From contig JANYBX010000324.1 in the NCBI GenBank assembly GCA_025360615.1, positions 1 through 50,328 of the forward strand: DNA of 50,328 nucleotides, written 5' to 3'. Under the pieces are notes generated by a model. The model was not told where the DNA came from and ran no database searches. It saw only the letters and a list, made by a program, of their open reading frames with translations. This document shows, piece by piece, positions 46,292-50,328 of the stretch; within the stretch, counting starts at the first letter, position 1, and each line of letters opens with the position of its first letter. The position numbers and the translations under genes are program-made. Source of the DNA: Opitutia bacterium (GTDB taxonomy: Bacteria; Verrucomicrobiota; Verrucomicrobiia; Opitutales; Opitutaceae).

Positions 46292-47725
46292 ATGGAGCTG
46301 CTCACTTCCCTATTCTCGAACCTCTGGTCGATCTTCCTCGTCGCGCTGTTTTTTGGGGGATCGATCTTCGTTCACGAACTCGGCCATTTCCTCGCCGCCC
46401 GCCGCCGCGGCGTCCACGTCGAGCGTTTCGCCATCGGCTTCGGTCCCGCGATCTGGTCCCGCCGCGGCAAGGACGGCGTGGAGTATCGCCTCTCTTGGTT
46501 TCCGCTCGGCGGCTACGTGCTCCTGCCCCAACTCGCCGACCTCGGCCCCATTGAGGGCGAGAGCACCACCGACATCACGAAACTCCCGCCCATTAGCTAC
46601 TCCACCAAGTTCATCGTCTTCATCGCCGGAGCGACCTTCAACGTCCTCTTCGCCTTCGCCCTGGCCTGCGTGATCTGGCTCATCGGTCTGCCCACGCCCT
46701 CCGAGCTCACCACCAATCAGATCGGCTCCATCGCCCCCCAGATTAAACTCGCCGACGGCACCCTCGCCCCCAGCCCCGCCGTCGAAGCCGGTTTCAAACC
46801 GGGCGACATCGTGCGCTCGATCGACGGCCACCCGATTAAAAATTTCGAGCAGATCCTGACCGCCGTTTTTCTCGGCAAAAGCCGCGCCGCCGATGGACAG
46901 CGCGAATCGCTCTTCACCATCGAACGCGCGGGCCAGCCGCTGCAACTCACCGTACACCCGCGCCTCGTCGGTGATGAAGGCGTGCGCAGCACCGGCCTCG
47001 AACCCTCCGAAGATCTCACCGCCGAGTCCCTCCTCCCCGATTCCCCCGCGCTCCTCGCCGGCGTGCGGCCCGGCGACCGCATCCTCGCCGTCGACGGTAA
47101 AAACGTTTTCCAGCGCTTCGCCGTCAGTGACTACCTCGGCAAAAATGCCTCCCGCGCCGTCGTCTTCACGATTCAACGCGGGGCCGAGATCGTCACGATT
47201 CCCATCCAACCCCGGGCCGACAAAGACGAGCGCGGTCGCCCCGTCGCCCGCATCGGCCTGCGTTATCGCGACAACATCATCGTCGTCCACCCCACGCCGT
47301 GGAGTCAGCTCTCCGAGCATTTCACCGGCATCTTCCGCACGCTCGGCGCTCTCATCAGCCCCGACTCCGACATTGGTCCCTCCAAAATGAGCGGCCCCAT
47401 TGGCATCGCCCGCGCGCTCCATCAGGAAGCCCGCTTCGATTTTCGCCGGGTGATTGGTCTCACTATTCTGGTCAACATCAGCCTCGCCGTCTTTAACCTC
47501 CTCCCCATCCCGGTCCTCGACGGTGGCCAGATTCTCTTCGCCACCATCGCCAAGCTCCGCGGCCGCGCGCTCCCGGTAAACTTCATCGTGGCGGCGCAAA
47601 GTGTCTTCATGGTGCTGCTCTTCTCGATGGTGATTTACGTGAGCTTTTTCGATGTGCGTCGCCTCGTGCGCGATGTGCAAACCGACCGGGCCGAAGCCGC
47701 GCGCTCCGCCACCCACGCGAAGTAA
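46292..47725 (+). CDS. rseP: RIP metalloprotease RseP (site-2 protease)
   Basis: The protein has 477 residues. The first membrane helix carries the zinc motif 'FVHELGHFLAARRRGV' (HExxH), followed by 'FAIGFGPAIWSRRGKDG'. Two PDZ domains follow ('AGFKPGDIVRSIDGHPIKNF' and 'LAGVRPGDRILAVDGKNVF'). The C-terminal catalytic helix has the third ligand in 'NLLPIPVLDGGQILF'. RseP cuts membrane-bound anti-sigma factors and leftover signal peptides. The start is eight bases after the dxr stop, with a heptamer array and no Shine-Dalgarno before it. Confidence 0.95.
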   Translation: MELLTSLFSNLWSIFLVALFFGGSIFVHELGHFLAARRRGVHVERFAIGFGPAIWSRRGKDGVEYRLSWFPLGGYVLLPQLADLGPIEGESTTDITKLPPISYSTKFIVFIAGATFNVLFAFALACVIWLIGLPTPSELTTNQIGSIAPQIKLADGTLAPSPAVEAGFKPGDIVRSIDGHPIKNFEQILTAVFLGKSRAADGQRESLFTIERAGQPLQLTVHPRLVGDEGVRSTGLEPSEDLTAESLLPDSPALLAGVRPGDRILAVDGKNVFQRFAVSDYLGKNASRAVVFTIQRGAEIVTIPIQPRADKDERGRPVARIGLRYRDNIIVVHPTPWSQLSEHFTGIFRTLGALISPDSDIGPSKMSGPIGIARALHQEARFDFRRVIGLTILVNISLAVFNLLPIPVLDGGQILFATIAKLRGRALPVNFIVAAQSVFMVLLFSMVIYVSFFDVRRLVRDVQTDRAEAARSATHAK

Positions 47726-47768
47726 GTCCGTCCCGGGACTTACGTTCCCCTTTCCTCCTCCGCCCGCC

Positions 47769-49802
47769 ATGTCCTATTGCGTCTCCCGTTTTCAAACCGT
47801 TCGACGCGCCACGCATGAAGTCCTCGTCGGCTCCGTCGGGGTCGGCGGGGCGAATCCCGTGCGCCTCCAGTCGATGACGACCAGCGACACGCAGGACGTC
47901 GCCGCCACCGTCCGCCAGTCCATCGCCCTCGCCGAGGTCGGCTGCGAAATTGTGCGCATCACCGCGCCCAACGTCGCCGCCGCGCAGTGCCTCCGCCCGA
48001 TCCGCGAGCAGTTCACCGCCGCCGGTTTCGGCCACATCCCCCTCGTCGCCGACATCCATTTCCTCCCGAGCGCCGCGATGGAAGCCGTCGAGCACGTGGA
48101 AAAAATCCGCGTCAACCCCGGCAACTACGCCGACAAGAAAAAATTCGCCGTCCGCGAATATTCCGATGGCGACTACGACCGCGAACTCTCCCGCCTGCAC
48201 GAGACGTTTTCCCCGCTCGTCCTCCGCGCGAAAACCCTCGGCCGCTCCCTCCGCATCGGCACCAATCACGGCTCGCTCTCCGACCGTATCATGAACCGCT
48301 ACGGCGACACGCCGCTCGGCATGGTCGAAAGCGCGCTGGAATTTCTTCGTATCGCCGAAAGCCATTCGTTCAAACAGATCATCCTCTCGATGAAGGCCTC
48401 GAATCCCAAGGTGATGATTCAGGCCTATCGCCTCCTCGTGTCGCGCATGAACGAGGAAAACACGCACTACCCGCTCCACCTCGGCGTCACCGAGGCCGGC
48501 GACGGCGAAGACGGCCGCATCAAGAGCGCCATCGGCATCGGCACACTCCTCCTCGACGGACTCGGCGACACCATCCGCGTCTCCCTCACGGAGGACAGCG
48601 TCTATGAAATCCCCGTCGCCCGCGCCATCGCCGACAAAGCGATGTCACTCTGGCAAACCCGGAACCCGGAATCCGAAATCCGGAACGCAACCTCCGCCGC
48701 CGACGCCATCGACCCGTATCATTTCACCCGCCGCGAAATCGTCCCGCTTCCTCTCGGCAAATCCATCACGGTCGACCTCGAGCACCCTCCCACCGTCATC
48801 ACCCGCGTTTCCCTCCACGATCTCGCCCACGGAAAAATCGATTCGCCCAAGAACGCCGACACCCCGCATGAGGGCCTGCTCGTTTCCATCGCATCCGCCG
48901 CGGATTTGGCTGCGCTCGCGCCACTCCCTGCGACGACAGCCCGGTTTCTTGTGCTCGATCTTGCGCCGACCATCTCCGCTGAAGATCTCACCGCGCTCGC
49001 CGCGTCGAGTGTGATCCCGCTGGTTTTCCTCCGCCCGTTCACTGCGGCTGATTCCGCTTCGCTCTCGATCTTCGCCACGCTCGCCCGACGCCACGCGCAC
49101 GTGCTCGCCGTCGCGACCACCGCCACCGACCTCGCCACGCTCACGCCCACACTCCGCGCCCTCGGCGACGCCAGCCTGGTTTTCACCCTCAGCTCTCAAC
49201 TCTCAATTCTCAGCCCTCCGTCCCACCACGTCGGCGCCTATCGCGCACTCGTCGAATCCCTCCGCACCGCCGGCTCGAGCGCCCCGCTCTGGATTCGCAA
49301 CACCACCGCCACTGCCGTGCGGGGCGACACCACCTTTCTCTCTCGCCTCCTCGAAGCCTCGTTCCTCACCGGCGCCCTCCTCTGCGATGGCGTCGGCGAC
49401 TTTGTGAGCATCGAGACCGAACCCGATGTCGTCCGCGCGACGACCCTCACCTACAATGTCCTCCAAGGCGCCGGCGCGCGCTCCTCGAAAACCGAGTTCG
49501 TCGCGTGTCCCAGTTGCGGCCGCACGCTCTTCGATTTGCAGACGACGACGCAACGCATCCGCGCCCAGACCGGCCACCTCAAGGGCGTGAAAATCGCGAT
49601 CATGGGCTGCATCGTGAACGGCCCGGGCGAAATGGCCGACGCCGATTTCGGCTACGTCGGCGGCGCGCCCGGGAAAATCAATCTCTACGTCGGCAAATCC
49701 TGCGTGCAATACAACCTCCCCCAAGCCGACGCCGACGCGCGGCTCATCGCGCTCATCAAAGAGCACGGCAAATGGGTCGGGCCCGCGCTGCCGGTGGCCT
49801 GA
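47769..49802 (+). CDS. ispG: (E)-4-hydroxy-3-methylbut-2-enyl-diphosphate synthase, long three-domain form
   Basis: The ATG at 47769 (MSYCVSRF) gives 677 residues; compact bacterial IspG has about 370. The TIM barrel (about 5-290) holds 'NPVRLQSMTTSDTQDV', 'PLVADIHFLP', 'KIRVNPGNYAD' and 'HLGVTEAGDGEDGRIKSAIG'. An inserted domain (about 296-530) follows. The C-terminal part binds the [4Fe-4S] cluster with 'CPSCGRTLFDL' and 'IAIMGCIVNGPGEMADADFG'. The long form is known from plants and Chlamydia. It makes HMBPP in the MEP pathway. The insertion contains two heptamer arrays (48656-48690 and 49188-49215), suggesting that parts of it tolerate sequence change. Confidence 0.95.
   Translation: MSYCVSRFQTVRRATHEVLVGSVGVGGANPVRLQSMTTSDTQDVAATVRQSIALAEVGCEIVRITAPNVAAAQCLRPIREQFTAAGFGHIPLVADIHFLPSAAMEAVEHVEKIRVNPGNYADKKKFAVREYSDGDYDRELSRLHETFSPLVLRAKTLGRSLRIGTNHGSLSDRIMNRYGDTPLGMVESALEFLRIAESHSFKQIILSMKASNPKVMIQAYRLLVSRMNEENTHYPLHLGVTEAGDGEDGRIKSAIGIGTLLLDGLGDTIRVSLTEDSVYEIPVARAIADKAMSLWQTRNPESEIRNATSAADAIDPYHFTRREIVPLPLGKSITVDLEHPPTVITRVSLHDLAHGKIDSPKNADTPHEGLLVSIASAADLAALAPLPATTARFLVLDLAPTISAEDLTALAASSVIPLVFLRPFTAADSASLSIFATLARRHAHVLAVATTATDLATLTPTLRALGDASLVFTLSSQLSILSPPSHHVGAYRALVESLRTAGSSAPLWIRNTTATAVRGDTTFLSRLLEASFLTGALLCDGVGDFVSIETEPDVVRATTLTYNVLQGAGARSSKTEFVACPSCGRTLFDLQTTTQRIRAQTGHLKGVKIAIMGCIVNGPGEMADADFGYVGGAPGKINLYVGKSCVQYNLPQADADARLIALIKEHGKWVGPALPVA
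48656..48690. repeat. Heptanucleotide tandem array in ispG (first)
   Basis: Five 7-base units read AACCCGG, AACCCGG, AATCCGA, AATCCGG, AACGCAA. They encode 'RNPESEIRNAT' (residues about 296-308), at the junction between the TIM barrel and the inserted domain. Confidence 0.75.
49188..49215. repeat. Heptanucleotide tandem array in ispG (second)
   Basis: Four 7-base units read CTCAGCT, CTCAACT, CTCAATT, CTCAGCC and encode 'LSSQLSILSP' (residues about 474-483) within the inserted domain. Confidence 0.65.
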
Positions 49803-50259
49803 GATTTTTTCATTTTATTTTCGCGCGGACGAAAATTTTGCGAGCCCACCCGCCCTCCGCCACTGCGTTTCGTGTATCGCAAAATCCACTCGCCGTCACG
49901 CCGTTGTCACCCCGCCGTAACCTCGCCCACGGCTTGCCAAGCCACTTCCGCCCCTACGTAAGTCCACGCATTATACGCCCCGCGCCCCCTCTTTTTTCGC
50001 GCCTGAACGCGGCCCGCGCTGGCAACGAAAAAAGCGAAAAAGTTATGCCCACAATCGATGTGAGTAACTTGGCAAAAACTTCGCCTTGTCATGCAATTTT
50101 GCTTCGCAGTTATTGCGCCCTTCGTTCGTTGTCTGCGTCCGTCCCTGAGTTCTTTCCTACTTCGTTTTCGCTCCAGCCCGCCAGTCGCCATCCGGTAGCC
50201 CCAGCTACATCCTGTTCATCAACATTTTATATTAGCTTCTCTTACCCCGCCAAAACCTG
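49803..50259. other. Gene-free, comparatively AT-rich stretch after ispG
   Basis: No convincing gene lies here; short open frames lack family signal. It contains a terminator-like stem near its start. It also has an imperfect palindrome at 50040-50070 (AAGTTA/TAACTT outside, CACA/TGTG inside), a 5-bp hairpin GTAGC-CCCA-GCTAC at 50195-50208 and a TATATT hexamer at 50228-50233 without a clear -35. It may be promoter and leader for the partial gene at 50260. Confidence 0.5.
49817..49840 (+). terminator. Possible weak terminator of the ispG operon
   Basis: ATTTTCG (49817-49823), a 6-base loop and CGAAAAT (49830-49836) make a 7-bp stem followed by TTTG, 14 bases after the ispG stop. The stem is AT-rich, so it would be a modest terminator. 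Confidence 0.4.
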
Positions 50260-50328
50260 ATGACCAGACCCACAAATTTCCCTCTCTCCGCGGCTCCCGT
50301 TGCAGCTCCAAACGCAGGTGTGAAAGTC
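50260..50328 (+). CDS. Start of a possible gene, cut by the window end
   Basis: An ATG at 50260 opens 23 codons without a stop to the window edge; the peptide begins 'MTRPTNFPLSAAPVAAPNAG'. It follows a long gene-free stretch with promoter-like elements, as expected for a new transcription unit. I cannot identify the product from so few residues. Confidence 0.35.
   Translation, partial: MTRPTNFPLSAAPVAAPNAGVKV

Noticed and set aside
46310-47770. 486-residue minus-strand open frame opposite rseP
   Set aside because: It is antisense to the HExxH and PDZ coding sequence, shows an acidic/Gly-rich shadow composition and has no recognisable domain.
50045-50260. Short open frame beginning 'MPTIDVSNLAKTS' in the gene-free stretch
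   Set aside because: It is Ser/Pro-rich with no family signal, no ribosome site, and it overlaps promoter-like and palindromic elements.

Overview
The window is GC-rich, densely coded bacterial DNA that looks like a member of the Opitutaceae or a close relative (Verrucomicrobiota). Three things point there: a very long TonB-dependent receptor with the 'VVLSPFEV' N-terminal motif, glycan-degrading enzymes sitting next to Reg_prop and PA14 sensor kinases, and a long IspG with an extra domain. This is judged from protein families only; no 16S gene is present. I see no tRNA, rRNA, CRISPR array, prophage or transposase. Nearly all starts lack a recognisable Shine-Dalgarno sequence.

Layout. 1-5193 (+): a rhamnogalacturonan-I degradation pair, a PL26-like exo-lyase (5' end cut off) and a GH106 alpha-L-rhamnosidase. 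5204-7113 (-): a HutI-type amidohydrolase with altered active-site residues and a class III nucleotide cyclase that lacks one metal-binding Asp. 7244-13071 (+): a Reg_prop hybrid histidine kinase and a TMTC-like membrane/TPR protein. 13109-20284 (-): a NIT-domain chemoreceptor, a ClC transporter translationally coupled to a PTS EIIA protein, and a SNF2 helicase.

20464-24772 (+): a GT4 glycosyltransferase, an MGDG-synthase-like GT28, a diacylglycerol kinase and a PlcP-like metallophosphoesterase. Together these could convert phospholipid to glycolipid. An unusual AT-rich double palindrome lies in front of the last gene. 24775-29295 (-): a MoxR, DUF58 and transglutaminase cluster. 29509-30269 (+): two small membrane proteins, one with a four-Cys zinc-ribbon-like module.

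30300-41292: a glycan sensing and uptake locus. A 1363-residue PA14 sensor kinase and a NarL-type regulator (-) stand opposite a TonB receptor and a GH2 glycosidase (+), with a palindromic site between the two arms. 41308-43391: an MTAP/PNP-family phosphorylase, a CE7 acetyl esterase and a pterin dehydratase. 43460-49802 (+): the housekeeping isoprenoid and envelope operon uppS-cdsA-dxr-rseP-ispG. The window ends with a 457-base gene-free stretch and the first codons of a possible gene.

A striking non-genic signal is a set of short heptanucleotide tandem arrays at five places: between moxR and DUF58, inside the transglutaminase gene, at the end of dxr, and twice inside ispG. The most promising functional system is the four-gene putative lipid-remodelling locus with its double palindrome.
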